NCBI GenBank assembly: GCA_947624325.1
Contig: CANQJT010000001.1
Span: 124,001-188,000, forward strand
Direction of reading: 5' to 3'
DNA from: Candidatus Gastranaerophilales bacterium
GTDB lineage: Bacteria > Cyanobacteriota > Vampirovibrionia > Gastranaerophilales > Gastranaerophilaceae
Length of the DNA: 64,000 nt
Shown here: positions 35,176-43,650 of the stretch, one piece after another
How the letters are laid out: each line of letters opens with the position of its first letter
Numbering within the stretch: position 1 is the first letter of the stretch
Made by a program: the position numbers and the translations under genes
Notes under the pieces: model-generated
Told to the model about the DNA's origin: nothing
Databases searched by the model: none
What the model saw: only the letters and a program-made list of their open reading frames with translations

Positions 35176-37035
35176 ATGGAAAAAGTAAAATTAAATATTG
35201 ATATAAAACAAGAGCAGGCAAAAGCTCAGGAATTAATAAAAAAACAGGGCAGAAGAATTCTTGTATGTGCATCAACAGGTTGTATTGCAAACGGTGCTTT
35301 GGAATTAATTGAAGAATTCAAAAAATTAGGTGCTGATGCAGGTGTTTTGACTAATGATGTCAAAATGAGTGTTATACCTACAGGTTGTATCGGATTTTGT
35401 GAACAAGGCTGTCTTGTTGTTGTACCTGATAAAAAACTTACATATGTTCATGTAAAAAAAGAAGATGTTAAAGAAATATATGAATCACTAAAAAATGATA
35501 CTATAGTTGAACGTCTTTTATATGTTGACCCTGCATTAAACAAAAAAATTGTAAACAATGAAGAAATGAACTTCTATGCAAAACAAACAAGAACTGCAAT
35601 GAAAAACTGCGGTATTATTAACCCCGAAAGTTTAGATGAAGCTATTGCAGTAGGTGCATACAGCGCTTTAGCTAAAGTTCTTGAAATAAATGACCAAGAG
35701 TATGTAATAAAAGAAATAGAAGATTCAGGCTTAAGAGGAAGAGGCGGCGGCGGATTTGCTACGGGCAAAAAATGGCGCAGTGTTTATAGACACCAAGGCG
35801 GAAAATCTTATGTCATTTGTAACGGGGATGAAGGTGACCCCGGTGCTTTCATGGATAGAAGTGTTATGGAAGATGACCCCAATAAACTCTTGGAAGGTAT
35901 GGCAATAGCTGCATTCGCAGTAGGTGCTGATGAAGGTTACATCTACGTAAGAGCAGAATATCCTTTAGCAATCAAAAGATTAAAAATGGCAATTAAGGCT
36001 GCGGAAGAAAGAAATCTTTTAGGCTCAAATATAATGGGAAGCAATTTCAGCTTCCATATACATATTAAAGAAGGTGCAGGCGCATTTGTCTGCGGTGAAT
36101 CATCCGCTTTAATCGCTTCTATTGAAGGCGAAAGAGGAATGCCAAGACCAAAGAATATCCACATGGCAGAATGCGGTTTATTTAAACGTCCTACACTTTT
36201 AAACAATGTAGAAACCTTTGCCAATGTTCCTTTAATTATATTAAACGGTTCTAAATGGTTTGCATCTATGGGAACGGAAACTTCAAAAGGTACAAAAACC
36301 TTTGCACTAACAGGCGAAGTAAATAACACGGGCTTAATCGAAGTTCCTATGAATACAACTTTAAGACAAATTGTATTTGACTTGGGCGGCGGAATTAGAA
36401 ACGGTAAAAAATTTAAAGCCGTCCAAATAGGCGGACCTTCAGGAGGATGTTTGACGGAAGAACACCTTGATATGCCCATGGACTATGACCAATTAACAAA
36501 AGTAGGTGCAATGGTCGGTTCAGGCGGACTTGTTGTAATGAACGAAGATACCTGCATTGTTGAAGTTGCAAGGTTTTTCATGAACTTTACTCAGCACGAA
36601 AGCTGCGGCAAATGTACTCCCTGCCGTGAAGGTACGAAACAGATGTTAGCTATTTTGGAAAGAATAGTTAAAGGACAAGGAAAAATGGAAGACCTTGATA
36701 TGCTTGAAGAACTCGGGCATGTAATAAAAACAGGTTCACTTTGCGGACTGGGTAAATCCGCTCCAAACCCTGTTCTTTCTACATTAAAATATTTTAGAGA
36801 TGAATATATTGCTCATATTAGAGACAAAAAATGTCCTGCAGGTGTTTGCAGCGCTTTAAAACATTATGAAATTGAAGCAGATAAGTGCAAAGGTTGTACA
36901 AAATGTGCAAGAAACTGCCCTGTCGGAGCTATTGAAGGCACAATAAAAGAACCGCATAAAATTAATCAGGAAAAATGTATTAAATGCGGAGCTTGCAAAG
37001 ACAATTGTCCGTTTAAGGCAATAGTAACAAAATAG
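35176..37035 (+). CDS. hydB: [FeFe]-hydrogenase NuoF-like NADH/FMN subunit (HydB)
   Basis: 619 aa. Domains in order: thioredoxin-like [2Fe-2S] (about residues 28-85, CASTGCIANG and GCIGFCEQGC); NuoF core with the NADH/FMN glycine loop GLRGRGGGGFATGKKW (about 183-198) and CNGDEGDPGAFMDR; the N3-type cluster site HESCGKCTPCREGT; and a C-terminal pair of [4Fe-4S] motifs (CKGCTKCARNCP and CIKCGACKDNCP). This architecture is that of HydB of electron-bifurcating hydrogenases and HndC. It starts 1 nt after hydC. Confidence 0.94.
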   Translation: MEKVKLNIDIKQEQAKAQELIKKQGRRILVCASTGCIANGALELIEEFKKLGADAGVLTNDVKMSVIPTGCIGFCEQGCLVVVPDKKLTYVHVKKEDVKEIYESLKNDTIVERLLYVDPALNKKIVNNEEMNFYAKQTRTAMKNCGIINPESLDEAIAVGAYSALAKVLEINDQEYVIKEIEDSGLRGRGGGGFATGKKWRSVYRHQGGKSYVICNGDEGDPGAFMDRSVMEDDPNKLLEGMAIAAFAVGADEGYIYVRAEYPLAIKRLKMAIKAAEERNLLGSNIMGSNFSFHIHIKEGAGAFVCGESSALIASIEGERGMPRPKNIHMAECGLFKRPTLLNNVETFANVPLIILNGSKWFASMGTETSKGTKTFALTGEVNNTGLIEVPMNTTLRQIVFDLGGGIRNGKKFKAVQIGGPSGGCLTEEHLDMPMDYDQLTKVGAMVGSGGLVVMNEDTCIVEVARFFMNFTQHESCGKCTPCREGTKQMLAILERIVKGQGKMEDLDMLEELGHVIKTGSLCGLGKSAPNPVLSTLKYFRDEYIAHIRDKKCPAGVCSALKHYEIEADKCKGCTKCARNCPVGAIEGTIKEPHKINQEKCIKCGACKDNCPFKAIVTK

Positions 37036-37049
37036 GTAAGGATAAGAAA

Positions 37050-38804
37050 ATGAGCGATAAGAAAACATTATTTATAAACAACGTTGAAGTTGAATATACA
37101 AACGAGAAAACAGTATTGGAGGTCATCCGCAATAACGGTTTTGATGTCCCGACCTTCTGCCATCGTCCCGATTTAACACAATTCGGTGCTTGCAGAATGT
37201 GTATTATAGAACAAGACGGTAAATGGATTCAAGCCTCTTGCACAATGCCTCCAAAAGAAGGCATAAGAATTGAAACAAATTCAGAAAAAGTTCGTAAAAT
37301 AAGAAAAACCATTCTTGAATTATTACTTGCTAATCATAAAAGAGAATGTTTAACCTGTAATAAATCAGGAAATTGCGAACTTCAAAAATATGCGGCAGAA
37401 TACGGAATAGAAGAAATAAGATTTCCTAAACTTGAAGAAAAAGATTATCTTCCCGTGGACAATATGAACCCATCTTTAGTTCGTGACCCTTCAAAGTGTA
37501 TACTTTGCGGTGCTTGTGTTCGAGCTTGCAGTGAGTTCCAAGGTCACAGTGTATTAGGATTTGTAAACAGAGGTTCTAATACAAGAGTTGAACCTATGAA
37601 CGGAAGATGTTTATCTCAGGTTGACTGTGTATTTTGCGGACAATGTCAGGCAGTTTGCCCGACAGGTGCTATTTCAATAAAATCATCAATTGATGAAGTT
37701 TGGAAAAAAATTAATGACCCCGATAAAAAGGTTGTTGTTCAATTTGCACCTTCTGTAAGAGTAGCACTCGGCGAAGAATTTAACTTGGAACCGGGGGAAA
37801 ATACAATAGGTAAAATCTATGCAGCTGCAAGAAGATTAGGTTTTGACTTGATATTTGATACAAACTTTTCTGCTGATTTAACCATAACGGAAGAAGCAAA
37901 TGAATTCGTTGAAAGACTAACAAAAGGCGGAGTTTTACCGATGTTTACATCTTGCTGTCCTGCTTGGGTAAGATATATAGAAACTCAGCACCCTGAATTA
38001 ATAAAACACTTATCAAGCTGTAAATCACCTCAAGGTATGATGTCGCCTGTTATGAAAGAATTTTTGCCAAAATACTATGAAGGTTATACAAAAGAAAATA
38101 TAGTTGTAGTCTCTGTAATGCCTTGTACTGCTAAAAAGTATGAAGCAATAAGAGAACAGCTCTATGGCGAAACTGACTATGTATTAACAACTCAAGAATT
38201 TGCAAAAATGATTAAGGCTGCAGGTATTAACTTTAAAGCATTAAAAGAAGAACAGGCAAATTCACCGTTTGGTCAGTATTCAGGTGCAGGCACAATCTTC
38301 GGTGCTTCGGGTGGTGTTGCAGAAGCTGCAGTAAGAACTGCATATTATTATGTAACAGGCGAAGAACTTTCTAACATTGATGTAACTCCATTGAGAGGTG
38401 TTGATGCTAATTCAAGGACAAAAGATACTATTATTGATATTAAAGGTAAACAGGTAAAAGTAAGAGTTGTATCAACTTTGAAAGAGGCTGAAAAATCTCT
38501 AAAAGCATTAAAGGAAGGTAAGGCAGATTTTCATATAATGGAAGTTATGGCATGCCCGGGCGGATGTGTAAACGGAGGCGGACAGCCTACAAGCTGCTTA
38601 GATGCAACTATAAAAGAAAAACGTGCTCAAGGTTTGTATGAAGAAGATAAAAACCTTGAATACAGAAAATCGCATACAAATCCTGATATTAAAAAACTGT
38701 ATGCTGAATGTCTCGGCGGAAAACCGGGAAGCGAAATAGCTCATCATTTATTGCATACAACATATATGGACAGATTCACGGGTTCATATAAAGATATTAA
38801 ATAA
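37050..38804 (+). CDS. hydA: [FeFe]-hydrogenase catalytic subunit (HydA)
   Basis: 584 aa. The N-terminus has a [2Fe-2S] domain (CHRPDLTQFGACRMC), a His-Cys cluster site (HKRECLTCNKSGNC) and two [4Fe-4S] motifs (CILCGACVRAC and CVFCGQCQAVC). The three H-cluster signatures are complete: TSCCPAW (about 299), MPCTAKKYE (about 355) and MACPGGCVNGGGQP (about 499). With hydC and hydB it forms the trimeric NAD-linked type that, in Thermotoga and acetogens, makes H2 from NADH and reduced ferredoxin together. Maturation genes hydEFG are not in this window. Confidence 0.97.
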   Translation: MSDKKTLFINNVEVEYTNEKTVLEVIRNNGFDVPTFCHRPDLTQFGACRMCIIEQDGKWIQASCTMPPKEGIRIETNSEKVRKIRKTILELLLANHKRECLTCNKSGNCELQKYAAEYGIEEIRFPKLEEKDYLPVDNMNPSLVRDPSKCILCGACVRACSEFQGHSVLGFVNRGSNTRVEPMNGRCLSQVDCVFCGQCQAVCPTGAISIKSSIDEVWKKINDPDKKVVVQFAPSVRVALGEEFNLEPGENTIGKIYAAARRLGFDLIFDTNFSADLTITEEANEFVERLTKGGVLPMFTSCCPAWVRYIETQHPELIKHLSSCKSPQGMMSPVMKEFLPKYYEGYTKENIVVVSVMPCTAKKYEAIREQLYGETDYVLTTQEFAKMIKAAGINFKALKEEQANSPFGQYSGAGTIFGASGGVAEAAVRTAYYYVTGEELSNIDVTPLRGVDANSRTKDTIIDIKGKQVKVRVVSTLKEAEKSLKALKEGKADFHIMEVMACPGGCVNGGGQPTSCLDATIKEKRAQGLYEEDKNLEYRKSHTNPDIKKLYAECLGGKPGSEIAHHLLHTTYMDRFTGSYKDIK

Positions 38805-38828
38805 AAAGAGGGCATTAAGCCCTCTTTT
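38805..38828 (+). terminator. intrinsic terminator of the hyd operon
   Basis: 9-bp stem aaagagggc/gccctcttt, 5-nt loop, followed by a short T-rich stretch; begins one base after the hydA stop. Confidence 0.85.
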
Positions 38829-38874
38829 ATTCTTGCAAATATTTTTTTGAGGAATAAAATATAAATAGACGCAT

Positions 38875-38946
38875 AGCGGTATCGTCTAGGGGTCAGGATA
38901 GCAGATTCTCATTCTGTTGACACGGGTTCAAATCCCGTTACCGCCG
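38875..38946 (+). tRNA. tRNA-Glu(CTC)
   Basis: Cloverleaf with D stem gtc/gat, anticodon stem gcaga/tctgt, loop ttctcat giving anticodon CTC, and T arm acggg/cccgt around ttcaaat. The acceptor stem pairs from position 2 to 7 (gcggta/taccgc), but positions 1 and 72 are A and C, a mismatch. Discriminator base G73 fits glutamate identity. CCA is not encoded. Confidence 0.93.
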
Positions 38947-38966
38947 TTTATTTTTCTCTGATTTTT

Positions 38967-40205
38967 TTATAAATACTTTAAGTTTTGTCCGGCACAAATA
39001 AAATTATTAGCCCATTTTGCGCATTTGTTTTTATCTAATGTTTGAGTACTTCCGCCTGCACGATTAGGGTGTCCGCCGGCCTTTAACGGACTGTAGTATT
39101 CTTCTTTAATTAAATCTATTATTCTAAAAGCATAATCTTTATTTGAGTGCATACTTACTCTGTATCTGCCTGATTTTGTATCAGGATAAAATACTGCAAT
39201 AGCTTGAACATCTTGTATTCTTTTCAGCAAATCATTATCAATAAACTCATCAGTTTGCTTATGTTCAAGTATTCTTGTTCTGAAATCTCTTAAAATTTTA
39301 CTTGCAGTGGGTGTATCACCGCCTATTCTTTTCCAGTTTCTGTCATCAGGTTGTATTATTACATATGCAAATTTTTTATTTGGAGTGATTTTTATATTTT
39401 TATACAAACTCATTCTGAAAGCTTTTTCTTTTGGTTTAAGTCTTGATAAAATATCAAGATGAGACAAAATTTCTGTTTTTTTATCTTGTGAAATTGAGTT
39501 TTCAATATATTCAAAAATATCTTTTGCGTTAGTATCATCTTCATATTTAGAAGATTTTATTATTTGGCCGTTTGATATATCAATCAGTTTTTCTTTATTC
39601 ATATCATCGGCCATTGCACAATAAGCTGATGCTTTTTGATTTTCAGTCATTGGTATTTTTAAAGCTTCAAAAAATCTGACAAGTATTGATGCCGCTGATT
39701 TTGCGGTTGTGTCCAAATAACCGTTTTTAACTTCTTCAATATGCGGCTCATTTACTTCGGATGTGCTTATTATGTTTGAATTTATTATTGGGTTAGCTGT
39801 TTCGTGGTGGTCAATACAAATTACCTCTGATTGCGGAAATGATTTTAAATATTCTAAAGCTTTGCCTCTTATTCTTATAGAGTCGCTAAAATCAAGACAA
39901 AGAGCAGTGTCTGCTCTTTGTAAATCCGTTTTATTTTTGTTTATATCTATAATATCGTATTTTTTATTGTTATATCCGTAATTTTCTGATGCGTTGCTGC
40001 ATATAATTCGAGGTTTTATTCCATTTGAATTTAAATAATCATACATGATTTTTGCACTGTTAAACGCATCTTCGTCCGTTGCAACATGGCAGAATATGTC
40101 TACCGTGTCAGAAAATAAAAGTTTATTATTGAAATATTCCGCCTGACACTTCGGCATTTTATTTGCTTTAAAACTTAATATTGAATTTATTTTGTTGATT
40201 TTCAT
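38967..40205 (-). CDS. DHH-family phosphoesterase (NrnA/oligoribonuclease-like)
   Basis: 412 aa. DHH superfamily motifs are present: HVATDEDAFNSAKI (motif I, DxD), LDFSDS (motif II), IDHHETANP (motif III) and GGHPNRAGGSTQ of the DHHA1 domain. The layout resembles NrnA-type nanoRNases/pAp phosphatases, which degrade short RNA or cyclic-dinucleotide products. Before the core is an extension of about 20 residues, MKINKINSILSFKANKM, not usual in NrnA. Substrate assignment within the DHH group is uncertain. It is convergent with tRNA-Glu. Confidence 0.82.
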   Translation of the reverse strand: MKINKINSILSFKANKMPKCQAEYFNNKLLFSDTVDIFCHVATDEDAFNSAKIMYDYLNSNGIKPRIICSNASENYGYNNKKYDIIDINKNKTDLQRADTALCLDFSDSIRIRGKALEYLKSFPQSEVICIDHHETANPIINSNIISTSEVNEPHIEEVKNGYLDTTAKSAASILVRFFEALKIPMTENQKASAYCAMADDMNKEKLIDISNGQIIKSSKYEDDTNAKDIFEYIENSISQDKKTEILSHLDILSRLKPKEKAFRMSLYKNIKITPNKKFAYVIIQPDDRNWKRIGGDTPTASKILRDFRTRILEHKQTDEFIDNDLLKRIQDVQAIAVFYPDTKSGRYRVSMHSNKDYAFRIIDLIKEEYYSPLKAGGHPNRAGGSTQTLDKNKCAKWANNFICAGQNLKYL

Positions 40206-40335
40206 ATATTTATTTTAGAAAAAAAATAATTTTTTTATAAGTCATTTTGTTACATTTTTAAATATTTTTTTCCTATTTGTAAATTTAAGATTAAAAAAAC
40301 TTAATTAGATTGTATAGACATTGGAGGAATGTAAT

Positions 40336-40435
40336 ATGGCAATGAATTCAATTCAGGGGTTTTTAATCAATCAGGGCAGGCAAGACCGGATGCATATACA
40401 CAAGTATTTTTTATAATAATTGTAAATTATTAATA
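40336..40435 (+). pseudogene. frameshifted, truncated copy of the small repeat protein at 42282
   Basis: A GGAGGAAT ribosome site and ATG open a 26-codon frame (to 40416). Its start, MAMNSIQGF, resembles the intact protein, but after a run of five T the matching sequence continues in the next frame as FNQSGQARPDAYTQVF, against SFNQVRQDPDAYAQEY in the gene at 42282. Adding one T restores the frame, but that frame stops soon after, at 40435, so the rest of the gene has been lost. It lies just upstream of the histidine kinase. Confidence 0.65.
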
Positions 40436-40466
40436 CATTTAAATAAATATAATTTATTATATTATT

Positions 40467-41540
40467 ATGAAAAGGATTACTGTTAAAATTTTAATTTTGT
40501 TTGTTTTTACAATTTCTGTTTTATTTTTTTCGTTAATTTTATTTCAAAAAAATACGATGCAAAGGGAACAATATATGCAAATGCCGCATAATTATGACTT
40601 TTTTATGCAGCAGCAGATACCCCCTCCGCCAAAACCTAAGGAACCGCCTCTTTTTATTCCTTTTATATTGATTGTTTTATTAAGTTCAAGTTTTGTATAT
40701 GTTATACTTAAATATTTGGATAAAAATTTTATTGCTCCGCTGATTACTATTCAGGATAAATTAATTAAAGTAAAAAACGGAGATTATAATGTTGAATTTA
40801 ATACAAAAAGTGAAAACAATACTCTGGTTAATACTTTTAACACGTTAAACATAATGGTTTCAGGCTTAGCAGAAAAAAAGAAACTTCAGGAAAATTTTAT
40901 ACAAAGTCTTGTTCATGACCTAAGAGCTCCAATACATGCGCAAGAAAGAGCTATTAATATACTTAAGGATGAATTTAAAAATCATGAATTACTTGAAGGT
41001 CTTTCGGAAAACAATGAAACTTATATAAAAATGATTAATCTTATATTAGAAGTGTATTCTGATAAAGCAGTTAAAATTGAAAAAATGAATTTTAACTTAT
41101 ATGATTTGGCAGAAACTGTAATTCATGTTTTAAAACCTTCTGCTGACAGTAAAAAAATAAAGATTATTAATTCGATAGATAGAAAAATGACTATCTGTGC
41201 AGACTATATTTCTGTTAACAGAATAATTACAAATCTTGTAGCAAATGCAGTTGAAAATATTGATGTCAATTGTTCTATTGAAATAAAAGCATATAAAAAT
41301 TCTAAAAATTCAGTGTTAATTATCGAAGATAACGGTAAAGGAATTAAAAAGGAAAATATTCAACACATATTTGAAAAATACTCATCAAATAACAGCAGAA
41401 CAAATAAAATTATTTCGGGTTTGGGCTTGTATATTGTTAAGAATTTGGTTGAACAAAATGGCGGAAATATTAAAGTAGAATCAGAGGAAAATCAATATAC
41501 CCGTTTCATTATTGAAATACCGAAGAATACGGAGGTATAA
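40467..41540 (+). CDS. sensor histidine kinase
   Basis: 357 aa. Two transmembrane helices (about residues 8-26 and 62-81) enclose a short, Pro/Gln-rich extracytoplasmic loop of about 35 residues (QQQIPPPPKPKEPP), too small for a classic ligand domain. A HAMP-like linker follows, then the H box SLVHDLRAPIHAQE with His150, the N box NRIITNLVANAVENI, and G boxes EDNGKGI and SGLGLYIVKNL. It phosphorylates the response regulator encoded next, with which it shares a TAATG junction. It has no clear ribosome-binding site. Signal unknown. Confidence 0.92.
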   Translation: MKRITVKILILFVFTISVLFFSLILFQKNTMQREQYMQMPHNYDFFMQQQIPPPPKPKEPPLFIPFILIVLLSSSFVYVILKYLDKNFIAPLITIQDKLIKVKNGDYNVEFNTKSENNTLVNTFNTLNIMVSGLAEKKKLQENFIQSLVHDLRAPIHAQERAINILKDEFKNHELLEGLSENNETYIKMINLILEVYSDKAVKIEKMNFNLYDLAETVIHVLKPSADSKKIKIINSIDRKMTICADYISVNRIITNLVANAVENIDVNCSIEIKAYKNSKNSVLIIEDNGKGIKKENIQHIFEKYSSNNSRTNKIISGLGLYIVKNLVEQNGGNIKVESEENQYTRFIIEIPKNTEV

Positions 41541-42205
41541 TGGACAATTATAAATTATTAATAGTCGAAGATGATAATTTTACAAGACAGACACTTGTAT
41601 ATGAATTTAAGAAACAGAATTTTATTACATTATTAGGTGCGGTTGATAACGGTGAAAGTGCGGTAGAGTTTGTAAACTCCAATAAACCTGATATTATTTT
41701 TATGGATATAGATATGCCTATAATGAACGGTATTGATGCTACTAAAAAAATTAAAAGTTTATATCCCGATATTATGATAATAATGCTGACTGCTTATACT
41801 GAAAAACAAAAAGTTTTAGGTGCTTTTTCTTCCGGTGCTAATGCATATTGCGTTAAAGATGTTAAAATTGATGAGTTAGTAAAAGTCATTACTATTGTTA
41901 ATGACGGAGGAATATGGTTTGATACTAAAATTGCAAAATTTGTATTTGAAATATTAACAAATTACAGAGAAGACAAAATTAAAAGTCAAATGAAAGATGA
42001 TTTTAATATATCTGAAAGAGAAATTGAAATTATCGGATTGATTTCAGAAGGATTGTCAAATATTGAAATTGCTGAAAAGTTATTTATTTCAAAGCATACG
42101 GTTAGAAATCACGTTTCAAATATTATAGAAAAACTTTCTGTTAAAGACAGAACACAAATTGCTGTATTTGCTATGAAAAATAACTTATTAAACAATACTA
42201 AATAA
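41540..42205 (+). CDS. NarL/LuxR-type response regulator
   Basis: 221 aa. An N-terminal receiver has acidic residues ED-D (10-12), the phospho-acceptor Asp56 in IIFMDIDMP, the Thr/Lys switch (LTAYTEKQ, CVKD) and a C-terminal LuxR helix-turn-helix (ISEREIEIIGLISEGLSNIE...TVRNHVSNI). It would be phosphorylated by the kinase encoded immediately upstream and activate or repress target genes. The small repeat-protein gene 76 nt downstream is a plausible target. Confidence 0.94.
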   Translation: MDNYKLLIVEDDNFTRQTLVYEFKKQNFITLLGAVDNGESAVEFVNSNKPDIIFMDIDMPIMNGIDATKKIKSLYPDIMIIMLTAYTEKQKVLGAFSSGANAYCVKDVKIDELVKVITIVNDGGIWFDTKIAKFVFEILTNYREDKIKSQMKDDFNISEREIEIIGLISEGLSNIEIAEKLFISKHTVRNHVSNIIEKLSVKDRTQIAVFAMKNNLLNNTK

Positions 42206-42281
42206 AAATAGTACTAATGTCCTATTAATTTTGAAAATAAAAAAAACTTTATTAATGAGTAGATATAATAGGAGAGAATAT

Positions 42282-42803
42282 ATGACAAACATTGGTACAA
42301 TTTCAAATTACTCATTTAATCAAGTTAGACAAGATCCTGATGCATACGCACAAGAATATGCAAATAAAAACGGGATGACATTAGAGGAAGCAAAAGCTGA
42401 ACTTAAATCAAAATATGGTGACCCTAAAAAACCTGAAGAAACAGCCGGTGCAAATAGTTCAGTTTTCGGTCAATATGGTACGGGTTTTAATAATAATGCC
42501 ACATCGCAAATTGATGCTGAAACCGATATATCTGAAACATTTAATAATTTAAAAAATCCTGATGAATTTGCACAGTTTTATGCTGATGAAAATGGTATTT
42601 CACTTGAAGAAGCAAAGGCTGAACTTAAAGAATTAAAAGGTGAACCTCAAGCTCCTGAGATGAATACTAATGCAAATAACATTGAAGATTTTATTAAAGA
42701 ATTAGTTGCACGAATTCTTGATTTTTTAAGAGGCGGTAACGGGCCTCAACAAGAGGGCGATCCTGAACATCATAAAAATGATGTTGAAACAGATGTAGAT
42801 TAA
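42282..42803 (+). CDS. small two-repeat protein of unknown function
   Basis: 173 aa from ATG 42282, placed after a good AGGAGAGA site; an in-frame start at 42231 lies upstream of that site. No signal peptide. Two repeats of about 35 residues (17-51 and 91-125) share the pattern D/NPDxxAQxYAxxNGxxLEEAKAELK, ending G-D/E-P-xx-PE. The C-terminus is an amphipathic helix (IEDFIKELVARILDFLRGG) and a charged tail. I do not recognise the family. A broken relative lies at 40336, on the other side of the two-component genes. A strong terminator follows. Confidence 0.78.
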   Translation: MTNIGTISNYSFNQVRQDPDAYAQEYANKNGMTLEEAKAELKSKYGDPKKPEETAGANSSVFGQYGTGFNNNATSQIDAETDISETFNNLKNPDEFAQFYADENGISLEEAKAELKELKGEPQAPEMNTNANNIEDFIKELVARILDFLRGGNGPQQEGDPEHHKNDVETDVD

Positions 42804-42845
42804 TTATAGAATAAGTCGAAGAGAGAGCAACATTGGATTATATTT

Positions 42846-42877
42846 AAAATACTTCCGCAAATCTGCGGAAGTATTTT
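42846..42877. terminator. bidirectional intrinsic terminator
   Basis: 14-bp perfect stem (aaaatacttccgca/tgcggaagtatttt) with a 4-nt loop between the small repeat-protein gene and the convergent rph; it overlaps the rph stop codon region by two bases. Confidence 0.9.
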
Positions 42878-43577
42878 AGTATAAAGATATTATTTTTTGT
42901 ATTGCATCATTTGCAATGTTATATATTTCGTCAAGTTGAGATTTTTCAAAAGGTGCGCCTTCTGCAGTTGTTTGAAATTCAATAATTTTGCCTGATTTTG
43001 TCATAACAACATTTGAATCTACTTGTGCATGTGAGTCTTCAGAGTAATCCAAATCAAGTTTTACTTCGCCATCGATAAGTCCTACTGATACTGCCCCAAT
43101 AGGTTCAATTATCGGATTTTCACTTAGTAATCCTTGCTCAATGAGTTTATTAAATGCGGTATTCATTGCAATGAAACCTCCGCAGATAGAAGCACATCTT
43201 GTTCCGCCGTCTGCTTGGATTACATCTGCATCAATGGTAACGGTTCTATCTCCCAGCTTTTCTAAATCAACACAAGATCTTAGACTTCTGCCTATAAGCC
43301 TTTGGATTTCTTGTGTTCTGCCTGAAATTTTTGTTCTTTCTCTCTGACATCTCGTATGAGTAGCGGAAGGTAAAAGAGAATATTCGGCGGTTACCCAGCC
43401 TCTTTTATCTTCTTTATCCATCCATTTGGGTTTACCATCATCTACAGATGCGGTTACAATAACTTTTGTATCGCCAAACTCAATTAAAACAGAGCCTAAA
43501 GCATGTTTTGTATAATCCTTTGTTATTGTTATATTCCTTAATTCGTTATTTTTTCTGTTATTAAATCTCGTGCTCAT
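42876..43577 (-). CDS. rph: ribonuclease PH
   Basis: 233 aa. Phosphorolytic 3'-5' exoribonuclease that trims tRNA precursors. Family stretches are RGWVTAEYSLLPSATHTR, RTQEIQRLIGRSLR, the phosphate-binding IQADGGTRCASICGGF and LDLDYSEDSHA. Length is normal for bacteria. An AAAAAGGGAT site precedes the ATG. The gene is divergent from metG. Confidence 0.95.
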   Translation of the reverse strand: MSTRFNNRKNNELRNITITKDYTKHALGSVLIEFGDTKVIVTASVDDGKPKWMDKEDKRGWVTAEYSLLPSATHTRCQRERTKISGRTQEIQRLIGRSLRSCVDLEKLGDRTVTIDADVIQADGGTRCASICGGFIAMNTAFNKLIEQGLLSENPIIEPIGAVSVGLIDGEVKLDLDYSEDSHAQVDSNVVMTKSGKIIEFQTTAEGAPFEKSQLDEIYNIANDAIQKIISLY

Positions 43578-43650
43578 ATTAATCCCTTTTTTTAGTAATA
43601 TATTTGTGTTAGATTTATTTTATCATATTTATTTAAAGGTGTATAAATTT

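Noticed and set aside
40336-40416. Functional 26-aa peptide gene
   Set aside because: The ribosome site is good, but the downstream homology continues in another frame, so a decayed gene copy is the simpler reading.
43570-43650. Longer metG start
   Set aside because: It would add a hydrophobic 27-residue tail overlapping rph; ATG 43651 begins at the conserved MetRS N-terminus.
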